Of a stretch of 64,000 nucleotides of DNA, positions 26,338-35,492 are shown in pieces; positions within the stretch are counted from its first letter, which is position 1; the number at the start of each line of letters is the position of its first letter. Position numbers and translations under genes: made by a program. Source of the stretch: JBFMDN01 sp040753915 (lineage in GTDB: Bacteria; Desulfobacterota; Desulfomonilia; Desulfomonilales; Desulfomonilaceae); NCBI GenBank assembly GCA_040753915.1, contig JBFMDN010000013.1:1-64000 (forward strand), in the 5' to 3' direction. The notes below the pieces were generated by a model that had not been told where the DNA came from, did no database searches, and was given only the letters and a program-made list of their open reading frames with translations.

Positions 26338-27099
26338 ATGGCGGTTTGTGGCATAGATGTGGGGTCCAGGACGATCAAAGTCGTTTTTCTGGATACCGAT
26401 ACGGAGCGGATCCTCCAATTCCGCAAGGTCGAGACCACGTACACTCCCCTCGAGCAATGCCTCAAGATCCTGAACGGCTTGTCCGCCAGCCAAACCGTTG
26501 CCACGGGGTACGGGAGAAAGCTGGTCCAGGATCACATGAACTGCGAGAGTATCACGGAGATTCTCGCCCATGCTCTCGGGGCAGGACATGTCTATCCCGA
26601 GTGCCGTTCCGTGTTGGATATCGGCGGACAAGACACCAAAGCGATCTCGTTGGATTCCTCGGGAAGGGTCGCGAAATTCGAGATGAATGACCGATGCGCG
26701 GCAGGAACGGGCAAGTTTCTTGAATTCATGGCCACGAGCTTTCAGATTCCCATCGAAGAATTCGGGAATTTCGCGTTGGAAGGGAAACAGGGTCTCTCCA
26801 TCAACAGCATGTGCACGGTCTTCGCCGAATCGGAGGCCACTTCGTTGATGGCGCGGGGACACAGACCGGAGGATATTGCCCTTGCTCTCCACCTCTCCGT
26901 GGTGAAACGTTCGCTCTCCATGCTGAAAAGGGTGTCGGTGGACGGACCGCTGGTCTTCTCCGGTGGGGTGGCACGGAACCGCTGCGTCAGAGAGCTCATC
27001 GAAAAGGAGCTGAAATCACCGGTCCTCGTGGCAACGGAACCCGATATGCTCGGAGCGCTGGGTGCGGCTCTTTATGCATCCCGGATTGAACGTGAGTAA
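26338..27099 (+). CDS. yjiL: ATP-dependent activase/reductase of the double-cubane protein (YjiL/HgdC)
   Basis: A 253-residue ASKHA-fold ATPase. Seen: VCGIDVGSRTIKVV at the N-terminus, DIGGQDTKAI (about 100-109), MNDRCAAGTGKFLEF with the first cluster Cys, SINSMCTVFAESE with the second (each subunit gives two Cys to a bridging [4Fe-4S]), and GALGAALYA at the C-terminus. It hydrolyses ATP to push electrons into the double-cubane partner. The frame extends upstream to 26176, but the conserved N-terminus starts at the ATG at 26338. It follows the partner by 115 nt. Confidence 0.88.
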   Translation: MAVCGIDVGSRTIKVVFLDTDTERILQFRKVETTYTPLEQCLKILNGLSASQTVATGYGRKLVQDHMNCESITEILAHALGAGHVYPECRSVLDIGGQDTKAISLDSSGRVAKFEMNDRCAAGTGKFLEFMATSFQIPIEEFGNFALEGKQGLSINSMCTVFAESEATSLMARGHRPEDIALALHLSVVKRSLSMLKRVSVDGPLVFSGGVARNRCVRELIEKELKSPVLVATEPDMLGALGAALYASRIERE

Positions 27100-27400
27100 C
27101 GAACACCTGATTGACAGCATGCAAGAAACTAGTCCTGAACCCGTACTGACAGAGCAAAGACATTTACCGAGCGTTAATGACGTGAAGCGGACGTGCGTTA
27201 GATGTCAAGCACGCCGCGATCTCGTGATGGGAATATGGGGCGCTCGGGCCGGCGGGATACCCTGTTTTTCGTCCGGGGGGCGGACCTGGCAGTTGACGTC
27301 GGCTCAGGCTTGCCCGAACCAGGCGACCGGACGCAGAGAGTCCATGTTCATTTTCTGAAGATATTTGGTCAAATTACCCCGTGACAAGGAGGTGGAAAGA
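27100..27400. other. intergenic before pstS
   Basis: About 300 bases with no recognisable gene; short open frames here lack ribosome binding sites. It should hold the promoter for the pst group, but I see no clear Pho box. Confidence 0.4.
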
Positions 27401-28246
27401 ATGAACACCATTCATCGGACCGGTTGGATCCGGATTACCTTTCTTACGGTGCTGGCGATGTGTCTTGCCGGTGGGGCAGGGCAGTGTCATGAGCTGGGCA
27501 GATTCGCCGGTCTCGAGGGAACCCTGGACATAGCGGGAGGCACTGCACACATACCGGTGATGAAGGACGCGGCCGAGAAGATCATGGGAAAAAACCCAAA
27601 GATAAGAATTACCATCGCGGCTGGAGGATCGGGGGTCGGCGTCCAGAAGGTGGGCGAGGGCCTCGTCCAAATCGGGAACACCGGACGTCCGCTGACAAAG
27701 GAAGAAATCGAGAAGTACGGCCTGAAATCATTTGCCTTTGCTATAGATGGCGTGGCTGTTGCCGTGAATCCGAAGAACCGGGTGAACGGGCTCACTTCTG
27801 ACCAGGTCAAGGGCATTTTCGCAGGCAAGATCACCAATTGGAAAGAGGTGGGTGGAGACGATGCCAGCATACACGTGATCACCCGAGATGAAGCGAGCGG
27901 TACCAGGGAGGTCTTCTGGGAAAAGCTCCTGCAAAAAGGGCCGGTGGTAAGCAGCGCGAATGTAGTTCCGTCAAACGGGGCAATGAAAGTAGCCCTGTCC
28001 CAGGATCCGCTGGCCATTGGATACCTGAGTATCGGGCATGTGGATTCCACGGTCAAAGCTGTCAAGCTCGACGGAGTAGACCCCACGCAAGAGAATGCGA
28101 CAAACGGCACGTACAAGGTTACCCGAAAGCTTTACATGAATACCAAGGGCGATCCGTCACCCCTCCCAAAGGCTTTCATTGAGTACATTGTGGGATCGGA
28201 TGGCCAGGAGATAGTCAAGAAACACGGATACATACCGTCGAAGTGA
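27401..28246 (+). CDS. pstS: phosphate ABC transporter substrate-binding protein
   Basis: A 281-residue periplasmic binding protein with a Sec signal peptide (about 1-29). Family signatures: LDIAGGTAHIPVMKDAAEKI, the phosphate-loop AAGGSGVGVQKVGEG (about 75-89), DGVAVAVNP, IFAGKITNWKEVGG and VITRDEASGTREVFWEKLL (about 160-180). The AGGSG and R-x-x-x-SGT residues are those that bind phosphate in PstS. Start ATG with AAGGAGGTG 9-17 nt upstream. It heads a pst gene group, with ynfA lying between it and pstC. Confidence 0.92.
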   Translation: MNTIHRTGWIRITFLTVLAMCLAGGAGQCHELGRFAGLEGTLDIAGGTAHIPVMKDAAEKIMGKNPKIRITIAAGGSGVGVQKVGEGLVQIGNTGRPLTKEEIEKYGLKSFAFAIDGVAVAVNPKNRVNGLTSDQVKGIFAGKITNWKEVGGDDASIHVITRDEASGTREVFWEKLLQKGPVVSSANVVPSNGAMKVALSQDPLAIGYLSIGHVDSTVKAVKLDGVDPTQENATNGTYKVTRKLYMNTKGDPSPLPKAFIEYIVGSDGQEIVKKHGYIPSK

Positions 28247-28427
28247 CCCTCCTGTCAGCGGGCAGCAGGCCTTGTGACGCGATGTCTGTTCACGCAACCT
28301 GAATCAGCATTTGGTCACGCACTGTAAAAACCGAATCGCAGGAATCCAGCAGGAAACGTTCTATCCTTATCAGAAGATTGCTAGAGTGGTCTCCTGGCTC
28401 TCTCAAGACAGCCGAAGGAGAGAAAAG

Positions 28428-28757
28428 ATGGTGAGAGCAATCTTCCTGTTCGTTCTCGCGGGGCTGGCGGAAATCGGAGGCGGTTATCTTGTATGGCTTT
28501 GGTTGCGCGAACACCGGCCGCTCTTGTGTGGGGTGCTCGGCGGTCTCATTCTGTTCCTCTACGGGGTGATCCCTACGCTTCAGAGTTTCCCGCACTTCGG
28601 CAGGGTCTATGCGGCGTACGGAGGGATCTTTGTTGTTCTCTCCGTGTTGTGGGGATGGACCATCGATCGCAAGACACCAGACCTGTACGATTGGATCGGG
28701 ACCGTGATCTGCTTAATAGGCGTATCTGTGATGTTATGGGCTCCTCGTCAAACATAA
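28428..28757 (+). CDS. ynfA: YnfA-family inner membrane protein (UPF0060)
   Basis: A 109-residue protein with four TM helices: AIFLFVLAGLAEIGGGYLVW, a GVLGGLILFLYGVIPTL segment, YAAYGGIFVVLSVLWGW and WIGTVICLIGVSVMLW. This is the YnfA pattern, related to small multidrug-resistance transporters. The ATG at 28428 has AAGGAGAGAAAAG upstream; the longer frame from 28311 has no such signal. It splits pstS from pstC, which is unusual and suggests an insertion into the pst operon. Confidence 0.85.
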   Translation: MVRAIFLFVLAGLAEIGGGYLVWLWLREHRPLLCGVLGGLILFLYGVIPTLQSFPHFGRVYAAYGGIFVVLSVLWGWTIDRKTPDLYDWIGTVICLIGVSVMLWAPRQT

Positions 28758-28918
28758 ATGAGCCGTACACGGCCTTTGCTGTTGGAGTCAGGAACGAGAA
28801 GCCATGAAGCTGTTCGCTGGGGACACGTTGGTGATCGACGAGCTCTATACCCGATGCCAAGCGTTTCTTCCGCTTCCCATGTGCCGAGAACATTTATGGG
28901 AGGTTCGCAGACCGGTGG

Positions 28919-28937
28919 GACGGGCGTCTCGCCCGTC
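28919..28937. repeat. REP-like hairpin
   Basis: GACGGGCGTCTCGCCCGTC, an 8-bp perfect stem with a 3-nt loop, in the gap between ynfA and pstC. No T-run follows, so it is more like a REP element than a terminator. Confidence 0.6.
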
Positions 28938-29005
28938 AGTGTTGAGGACGAGAAACGGAAATTATTATTGGCAACCGCTATAATGTTTCCCCGTGAGAGG
29001 CCTCG

Positions 29006-29920
29006 ATGGAATCGTTGAATGCACAAGGTGGCGGGCAGGCTAAGAGGTGCGAGATGTGGCTCGAACGCTTCATATCGATCATTCTCTTGGTTTCGGGCCT
29101 TGCTTCTTCCCTTGCCGTGGCCGCCATATTTGTGTTCTTGATCTACTTTACGACACCGATCGTTGCAAAAGGGGATCTGCTTAAATTGCTTTCATGGGAC
29201 TGGAGGCCGCTGGCAGGGCAGTACGGCATTCTGCCAATGGCAGTTGGGTCCGTTTGTCTGGCGCTCTCGGCCACTTTGGTTGCATACCCGTTGGGCATAG
29301 GTGTTTGCTGCTTCACACACAGCCTGGGGCCTCGGTTTGTTGCTCGACCAATCATGATAATCATCGAGTTCATGACGAGCATTCCAACAGTGGTCTATGG
29401 ATTCGTTTCGGCGTTTCTTCTTGTCCCCATTCTCAGGCAGTGGTTCGAGCAGGGCACAGGCTTTTCCTGGTTGGCTGCGTCGGTCACCCTGACGGTGTTG
29501 GTCCTTCCTACCATCGTTCTGGTGATCCACACCCAGTTGCTGCAGCTTGGTTCAGAGACTCAGCTCACTGCCGCGGCCCTGGGCATGTCCACTGCTCAAA
29601 CACTCATGTGGGTTGTTTTGCCTCAGGCTTCTCGCGGCCTTGTCGCGGCTGCCATTTTGGGATTTGGGCGAGCACTTGGGGATACGATCGTTTCGCTGAT
29701 GGTAGCAGGCAATGCACCGCAGGTGCCTGATTCGCTCTTGGACTCAATCCGCACCCTTACAGCGCACATTGCCCTCGTGGTAGCAACTGATATTCACAGC
29801 CCCGCGTACCATTCTCTTTTTCTCGCCGGGCTCATACTCGTGACGATTTCCGCAGCGGTGAATTTATCGCTCCGGTGGATTGTGGGGAAATCGGGGGGTG
29901 GCTATGGCGGTACACATTGA
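29006..29920 (+). CDS. pstC: phosphate ABC transporter permease PstC
   Basis: A 304-residue inner-membrane permease with about six TM helices. The PstC pattern FMTSIPTVVYGFVSAFLLVP and the EAA-loop region LGMSTAQTLMWVVLPQASRG, then ALGDTIVSLMVAGNAP, are visible. Start ATG at 29006 or at 29054; the second begins at MWLERF, nearer the expected N-terminus, after AGAGGTGCGAG. It pairs with PstA to form the phosphate channel driven by PstB. Confidence 0.9.
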   Translation: MESLNAQGGGQAKRCEMWLERFISIILLVSGLASSLAVAAIFVFLIYFTTPIVAKGDLLKLLSWDWRPLAGQYGILPMAVGSVCLALSATLVAYPLGIGVCCFTHSLGPRFVARPIMIIIEFMTSIPTVVYGFVSAFLLVPILRQWFEQGTGFSWLAASVTLTVLVLPTIVLVIHTQLLQLGSETQLTAAALGMSTAQTLMWVVLPQASRGLVAAAILGFGRALGDTIVSLMVAGNAPQVPDSLLDSIRTLTAHIALVVATDIHSPAYHSLFLAGLILVTISAAVNLSLRWIVGKSGGGYGGTH

Positions 29921-30029
29921 GAATGGGGCGGGCTTCATTCGCAAACCGAGCGCGAAAACGTGCCCGTCGGACTGAAACGGTCGCCCTTACAGAATGCCAT
30001 GTATTGCATGTGCATGGCAGCGTAGGTCT

Positions 30030-30902
30030 ATGGAGAGACTCCTGGAAAGACTTTTCGTGGCCGCAGCCTGGCTTTCGGCCCTCTTCACCCTGGCTGTAGT
30101 GGCGATTTTCATCGGCTTTCTTCTTTTCAGAGGGTTCGGGACTCTTGGGGCAAGCCTCTTTTTCGGAAATGTTCCCATTATGGAGGCTGTTACGGGTAGA
30201 TTGCCCGTTTGGCATGGAATATGGCCCGCGGTTGCGGGAACATTCTTCCTCGTGGTCCTCTCCGCGGCAATGGCCGTCCCGCTCGGGTTGGCAAGCGGTA
30301 TATACCTCGCGGAATACGCCAACGGAAGATGGAAAAGCGCCTTGAGCTTCGCGGTAGACTTGCTCGCAGGCACTCCTTCCATCATCATGGGCCTGTTCGG
30401 CTTCGCGCTTATCCTGTTTCTCAGGAAAACAATCCTGCCCGAGGCGAACGTTTGCCTGCTCATGGCCGCTCTTTGTCTCGCTCTGCTGGTGTTACCTTAC
30501 ATGGTGCGGACCACGCAGGTGGCTCTCGAAGGCCTCCCGGAATCGACGAGGATAGCGGGGCCCAGCATCGGGTTTACTCGATGGCAGAACATACAACACG
30601 TGCTCCTGCCCGCATCGACCAAGGCCTTGCTCTCCGGGGTGATTCTGTCGGTGGGCCGAGCTGCCGAAGACACGGCAGTTATATTGCTCACTGGTGTGGT
30701 GGCCAATGCTGGCTTACCGGCGAGCTTAACAGATAAGTTCGAGGCACTGCCATTCACCATCTATTATCTGGCGGCCGAATATCGAACCCCCGAAGAGCTC
30801 GACCGGGGGTTCGGGTCAGCGCTCTTCCTGTTGCTCCTTACCGCGGCACTCTTTGTGGCGGCCAGAGTCCTGCAACGAGCATTTGAGCGAGACAGGCGGT
30901 GA
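30030..30902 (+). CDS. pstA: phosphate ABC transporter permease PstA
   Basis: A 290-residue permease with six TM helices. PstA signatures: GIWPAVAGTFFLVVLSAAMA, LAGTPSIIMGLFGFALIL, LPYMVRTTQVALEGLPESTR and the EAA loop QHVLLPASTKALLSGVILSV, then GRAAEDTAVILLTG. The ATG at 30030 is preferred over 29994 because the membrane anchor starts just after it. The gene ends in TGA that overlaps the GTG of pstB, so the two are coupled. Confidence 0.9.
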   Translation: MERLLERLFVAAAWLSALFTLAVVAIFIGFLLFRGFGTLGASLFFGNVPIMEAVTGRLPVWHGIWPAVAGTFFLVVLSAAMAVPLGLASGIYLAEYANGRWKSALSFAVDLLAGTPSIIMGLFGFALILFLRKTILPEANVCLLMAALCLALLVLPYMVRTTQVALEGLPESTRIAGPSIGFTRWQNIQHVLLPASTKALLSGVILSVGRAAEDTAVILLTGVVANAGLPASLTDKFEALPFTIYYLAAEYRTPEELDRGFGSALFLLLLTAALFVAARVLQRAFERDRR

Positions 30903-31672
30903 ACCAACCATTGTCCTACGGAGATGCGATACGAATAGACGGACTCCGCGTGAGTTTCAGTAGCAAGCTCATTCTCAAGGATGTGAACCTGGCCTTTCCT
31001 GCCAGGACCATAAGCGTTGTAATCGGGCGTTCCGGATCGGGAAAGACCACGCTTCTGCGCGCTCTGAACCGACTCAACGAGTGCTTTCCCGGTTGTGAGA
31101 CTTCCGGAACGGTCAAGATGCAGCTGCGCGACACTGTCGTCGATGTGTACAGGGATGGACTTCCTCTCGCGGAGCTGAGACGACGTGTGGGCATGGTCTT
31201 TCAAGTCCCCAATGTCCTGCCTGTCAGTATCGGTAGGAACCTGGCCCTACCGCTGAGGCTGGTACTGGGAATTGACAAGCGAGAAATCCCCGATCGGATC
31301 GAAGAGGCTTTGAAATCTGTCCATCTTTGGAGCGAGGTGAGGGACCGGCTCAAGGATCGAGCCACCACCTTGTCTGGCGGTCAACAACAACGACTATGTT
31401 TGGCCCGGGTTCTGGCCCTACAGCCCGACGTTCTGCTTCTTGACGAACCCACAGCGTCCCTCGATTTCCGATCCGCGATGAAAATTGAAGAGCTGCTCCT
31501 CCATCTCAAGGAAAAATACACTGTTATTGCAGTATCGCACAGTTTGAGTCAGACTCGACGTCTGGCCGATGTGGTAGTCGTGTTGTCCGGAGGTCGCATA
31601 GTGCGAAGGCTATCCTCGTCAGAGTTTTCCGAACATCAGGCAGTTGAAGCTCTTCTGGAAGCGGCCTTTTGA
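30899..31672 (+). CDS. pstB: phosphate ABC transporter ATP-binding protein PstB
   Basis: A 257-residue ABC ATPase: Walker A VIGRSGSGKTTLLRALNRLN (about 41-60), Q-loop MVFQVPNVLP, signature TLSGGQQQRLCLARVLA (about 158-174), Walker B VLLLDEPTASLD (about 179-190), and H-loop IAVSHSL. The Leu-Asn-Arg stretch after Walker A is typical of PstB, though the usual ELYGRRVYxPxVDVVxLR-type helical-domain residues are degenerate. The start is GTG, overlapping pstA by 4 nt. No phoU follows; a terminator comes 65 nt later. Confidence 0.88.
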   Translation: MNQPLSYGDAIRIDGLRVSFSSKLILKDVNLAFPARTISVVIGRSGSGKTTLLRALNRLNECFPGCETSGTVKMQLRDTVVDVYRDGLPLAELRRRVGMVFQVPNVLPVSIGRNLALPLRLVLGIDKREIPDRIEEALKSVHLWSEVRDRLKDRATTLSGGQQQRLCLARVLALQPDVLLLDEPTASLDFRSAMKIEELLLHLKEKYTVIAVSHSLSQTRRLADVVVVLSGGRIVRRLSSSEFSEHQAVEALLEAAF

Positions 31673-31737
31673 TGGGGACCCGAAGGCCGAAAGGCCTATG
31701 GAATCTCGATGTTGAGGCTTCCAGCGTAGATCAAATG

Positions 31738-31778
31738 AAAGACCGTCCCACTTCTTCGAGCAAGCGGGACGGTCTTTT
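31738..31778. terminator. bidirectional intrinsic terminator between pst and fdh
   Basis: A 12-bp perfect stem (AAAGACCGTCCC at 31738-31749 and GGGACGGTCTTT at 31766-31777) with a 16-nt loop, followed by TTTT on the plus side; the minus side gives CTTTCATTT. It sits between the convergent ends of pstB and fdhB. Confidence 0.85.
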
Positions 31779-31795
31779 AGAAAACTGGGCAGGCG

Positions 31796-32443
31796 CTACT
31801 TGCCCGCGGCCAGCTTCCAGTACTTCTTGGGGTCATCGGTGACGATGTAAATTACCCGAACATCGTCAGGGTTGATCGCTTGTGCTTGAGGAAATGTCTT
31901 CTTTAGATCTTCGACCCTTTTCTTACACGATTCGAGGATCGCGGTTCTTTCTCCAAAAGCCATTGCTCCAGTGGGACAGGATTTTACGCATGCGGGTATC
32001 ATCCCGGCGGAAATTCTGTCGACACACATGGTGCATTTGGCCATGACTTTGGTCTTCGGGTCCTGTCTCGGGATGTTGTAGGGGCATCCCTCGAGCGTGG
32101 CCTTGAAGTCAAGGTCCTTGGTTTTGGAAGTGAACAGAACAGCGCCCGTCTTTTCATCTACAACGATCTCATCCTTTTCCGATGCTTCCATGCAGCCGGG
32201 AGAAAGGCAATGACGGCACTGTTCCGAGAAGAAGTTCCAGTACGGTTTTCCGCCAGGGTTGATTCCTTCCGAGTACCGAACCACCTTGTAGGTGTCGAAC
32301 GACAGGTCCTGGGGATTTTCATAGCTGCCCACGTTCTTGGTCTCCACACCAGGCAACTGATTCCACTGTTTACAAGCTACCTGACACCCTCGGCAAGCCG
32401 TACACTTGGAGGTGTCGACGAGTATTGAGAATCCTGAAGCCAT
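31796..32443 (-). CDS. fdhB: formate dehydrogenase iron-sulphur (beta) subunit
   Basis: A 215-residue ferredoxin-like electron-transfer subunit binding up to four [4Fe-4S] clusters. Cys groups are CTACRGCQVACKQW (about 16-29), CRHCLSPGC (about 76-84), CPYNIPR with CTMC (about 119-142) and CVKSCPTGA (about 152-160). It has no C-terminal TM anchor, so it is like the soluble FdhAB of Desulfovibrio. It carries electrons from the catalytic subunit, whose gene ends 10 nt upstream. Probably folded with FdhA and exported with it by the Tat system. Confidence 0.9.
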   Translation of the reverse strand: MASGFSILVDTSKCTACRGCQVACKQWNQLPGVETKNVGSYENPQDLSFDTYKVVRYSEGINPGGKPYWNFFSEQCRHCLSPGCMEASEKDEIVVDEKTGAVLFTSKTKDLDFKATLEGCPYNIPRQDPKTKVMAKCTMCVDRISAGMIPACVKSCPTGAMAFGERTAILESCKKRVEDLKKTFPQAQAINPDDVRVIYIVTDDPKKYWKLAAGK

Positions 32444-32453
32444 TTTGCACCTC

Positions 32454-35400
32454 CTAAGCCTTCGTGATGTTTACCATGAACGCCTTGGACTCGGGTATCA
32501 TGGTGTTGGCGTCTCCCACGTTGGGAGTCAGCAAGTTCGAGCTGTCGCCGCCGTTCTTGGGAACGGTCCATCCGAAGCACCAGGGCATTCCAACCTGGTG
32601 CACGGTGATCTCCCCCAATTTGAGCGGTCGGAAACGTGCGGTTACCATGGCGACGCACTCCAGCTCTCCTCGAGCGGACGAAACTTTGACCTTTTCGCCA
32701 TTGGCGATCCCTCGCATTTTCGCGAGCTCCTCGCTGATTTCAACGAACATCTGTGGCTGGGCCTCTATCAGCCACGGCTGCCATCTGGTCATAATGCCCG
32801 TTTGCCAGTGTTCGGTGAGACGAAACGTGGTAGCCACAAAGGGAAATCTCGGATCGCAGGTGACGTGCTTGTCCATCTCTCCGCCGAATATCTTGATGGC
32901 CGGGTTGTTGTACTGGCTTGACAGAGGGTTCTTTGACAGGGGGCATTCCAACGGCTCATAATGCTCTGGAAATGGCCCATCGTTGAGCCCCGGCCCGAAC
33001 AGCCTTCCAAAGCCCTCTGCTGTCATAATGAACGGATATTTCCCGTTCTTCTCATCGCTGAGAGGGGGAGCCGGTCCGTCGGGGACATCGCCGACCCACT
33101 TGCCGTCCGACCACGCGAGCACAGGCCGCTTCGGATTGAAGGGCACGCCATTTTTGTCGACCGAAGCACGGTTATAGAGGATTCGCCTGTTTACGGGCCA
33201 GCACCAGGACCACTGCGGATACAGGCCGAGGCCGGTTGGGTCGTCCTTCTTTCTGCGCGCCATCATGTTGCCGTCCCCGGTGTAGCTGCCCGAGTAAATC
33301 CAGCATCCGCATGACGTGCTGCCGTCGGCTTGAAGAAATGGAAACGCAGGCACGAGATCGCCCTTCTTGAACTTTTTGCCCTGGACCTCAGTATCCTTGA
33401 GAAAATAGCCATTTATCTGCTTGCCGGCTTTGTGCGGATCAAAATGACCTTTGTCGTTTGCATAATCCCATTTGAGATTGACGATGGGGGCCGGGAACTT
33501 GCCGCCAGCTTTGTACAGTCCTTGAATCTTGCGCATAAGCTCGAAGAGGATATCGCCATCAGGTTTGGCATCCCCAGGAGGTGCCGCAGCGGCGTAACGC
33601 CACTGAGCCCATCGTCCACTGTTGGTGATACTGCCCTCCTTTTCCACAGAGGAAGCGCAGGGAAGCATGAAGACTTCCGTCTTGATCGATTTCGGATCCT
33701 CGCCCGGGCCTTTCCAGAAGGAGCCGGTCTCATTGTCGAAAATGTTGACGTTCACCAGCCAATCCAGCTTGGCCAAAGCCTTCCTCACCTTGTGAGCATT
33801 GGCGCCGCTGCACGCAGGATTTTGCCCCCATGCAAAGAAGCCTTTGATCTTGCCGTCATACATGGCTTCGAACAGATTGAGCCAGGAGCAGTCTTGGCCT
33901 GGATCGAGCTTGGGAAGCCAACCGTATGCAAAGTCATTTTCCGGCGAGGCCTTGTCGCCCCACATGGCTTTCAAGAGACTTACCGAATACTTGGGATAAT
34001 TGGACCACCAGTTCACTGACCGGGGATCAGTGCTCTTCGGCGTGGATTGCTCATTGTAATCCTTCAGGGTCTGCTGAGTAGCATTGGGAGTCTTGAGATA
34101 TCCCGGCAGAATGTGGAAGAGGAGAGCGTGATCCGTTGAGCCCTGAACATTGGATTCTCCCCGCATTGCATTAACGCCTCCACCGGCAATCCCTATGTTA
34201 CCAAGGAGAAGCTGTATCATGGACATGGTACGAATGTTCTGAACGCCCACGGTGTGCTGCGTCCATCCCATAGCGTACATTATCGTTCCGGCCTTGTCCC
34301 TGACTCCAGTTTCCGAATACATCTCGTAGACCTTGAGCAGGTCCGGTACGGGCGTGCCTGTTATTTCGGATACCTTTTCGGGGGTGTATCGGGAATAATG
34401 CTTGGAAAGGAGCTGAAACACACATCTCGGATTTTGGAGCGTTTCGTCTCTCAGGATGTTTCCCTTTTCATCCTTTTTGTATGCCCACGTGGATTTGTCG
34501 TACGCCCTCTTTTCCTTGTTGTAGCCGGAGAAAAGCCCATCGTTGAAATCGTACTTGTCACCCACGACAAAAGAGGCATTCGTATAATCAACCACATAAT
34601 CTTTAAAGTACCGTTGGTTGTCGATGATGTACTTGATCATGCCCCCGAGGAACGCTATGTCGGTACCCGATCTCATGGGCGCGTAGTAGTCGGCCCTTGC
34701 CGAGGTCTGGGTGAAGCGCGGGTCTACGGAAATCAGCTTTGCGCCATTGTCTTTGGCCTTCTGGACCCATTTCATGGATATGGGATGGTTCGCTGCAGCG
34801 TTGCTGCCCATGACGAGAATGCAGTCGCTGTTCCTCAGATCAATCCAGTGGTTCGTCATAGCTCCCCGGCCGAAGCTCTCCGCCAGCGCCGGTACCGTAG
34901 AGCTGTGGCAGAGCCGAGCCTGATGCTCGATGTATACAAGACCCAGGGCTCGCATCATTGCCTGAAGCGGCCAGAGCTCCTCGTTGTCCATTGCGGCGCT
35001 GCCCACGTGAGCGATTGCTTCCACCCGGTTTACGGTCTGGCCCTTGTCGTTTTTCTCGATGAAATACTTGTCCCTAGTGGCTTTGACCCGTTTGGCGATC
35101 TCCGACAGAGCCCAGTCCCAGGACTTCTCTTCCCATTTGTCGCTGCCGGGGGCCCGATAAAGTACTCCCTTGAGGCGGTTGGGGTTGTTCGAGGAAGTTT
35201 GGAATAGGGCTGCTCCCTTGGCACAGAGTGCTCCTTCATTGATCGGGTGATCCGGATCCCCTTCAATATTGATGATATTTCCTGTCTTCACGTCAGTAGA
35301 GCACAGAAGTCCGCACCCAACGCCACAGTACGGGCATATCGTGGTGCTTTGTTTTGTATTCTTGAGCTTGTCGGTCTTGAGCTCATCGGCAAAGGCCTTT

Positions 35401-35492
35401 ACGGGCCCCAGGTCAAGTCCCAGGGTCGAAAGTGCGACGCCCACACCAACGCTTCCTGTCAACACAAGAAACTCTCGTCGCGTCACATTCAT
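32454..35492 (-). CDS. fdhA: periplasmic formate dehydrogenase catalytic subunit, Cys type
   Basis: A 1,012-residue Mo/W-bis-MGD formate dehydrogenase. The N-terminus carries a Tat signal (NVTRREFLVLTG). A [4Fe-4S] motif CPYCGVGCGLLC lies near 53-64, and the active-site residue is Cys195 in ARLCHSSTVP, encoded by TGC at 34910-34908, where E. coli FdnG has Sec (UGA). The next His and downstream GRGAMTNHWIDL are conserved. Oxidises formate to CO2 on the periplasmic side and hands electrons to FdhB, then likely cytochromes c. Upstream region 35493-36064 is its promoter region. Confidence 0.92.
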   Translation of the reverse strand: MNVTRREFLVLTGSVGVGVALSTLGLDLGPVKAFADELKTDKLKNTKQSTTICPYCGVGCGLLCSTDVKTGNIINIEGDPDHPINEGALCAKGAALFQTSSNNPNRLKGVLYRAPGSDKWEEKSWDWALSEIAKRVKATRDKYFIEKNDKGQTVNRVEAIAHVGSAAMDNEELWPLQAMMRALGLVYIEHQARLCHSSTVPALAESFGRGAMTNHWIDLRNSDCILVMGSNAAANHPISMKWVQKAKDNGAKLISVDPRFTQTSARADYYAPMRSGTDIAFLGGMIKYIIDNQRYFKDYVVDYTNASFVVGDKYDFNDGLFSGYNKEKRAYDKSTWAYKKDEKGNILRDETLQNPRCVFQLLSKHYSRYTPEKVSEITGTPVPDLLKVYEMYSETGVRDKAGTIMYAMGWTQHTVGVQNIRTMSMIQLLLGNIGIAGGGVNAMRGESNVQGSTDHALLFHILPGYLKTPNATQQTLKDYNEQSTPKSTDPRSVNWWSNYPKYSVSLLKAMWGDKASPENDFAYGWLPKLDPGQDCSWLNLFEAMYDGKIKGFFAWGQNPACSGANAHKVRKALAKLDWLVNVNIFDNETGSFWKGPGEDPKSIKTEVFMLPCASSVEKEGSITNSGRWAQWRYAAAAPPGDAKPDGDILFELMRKIQGLYKAGGKFPAPIVNLKWDYANDKGHFDPHKAGKQINGYFLKDTEVQGKKFKKGDLVPAFPFLQADGSTSCGCWIYSGSYTGDGNMMARRKKDDPTGLGLYPQWSWCWPVNRRILYNRASVDKNGVPFNPKRPVLAWSDGKWVGDVPDGPAPPLSDEKNGKYPFIMTAEGFGRLFGPGLNDGPFPEHYEPLECPLSKNPLSSQYNNPAIKIFGGEMDKHVTCDPRFPFVATTFRLTEHWQTGIMTRWQPWLIEAQPQMFVEISEELAKMRGIANGEKVKVSSARGELECVAMVTARFRPLKLGEITVHQVGMPWCFGWTVPKNGGDSSNLLTPNVGDANTMIPESKAFMVNITKA

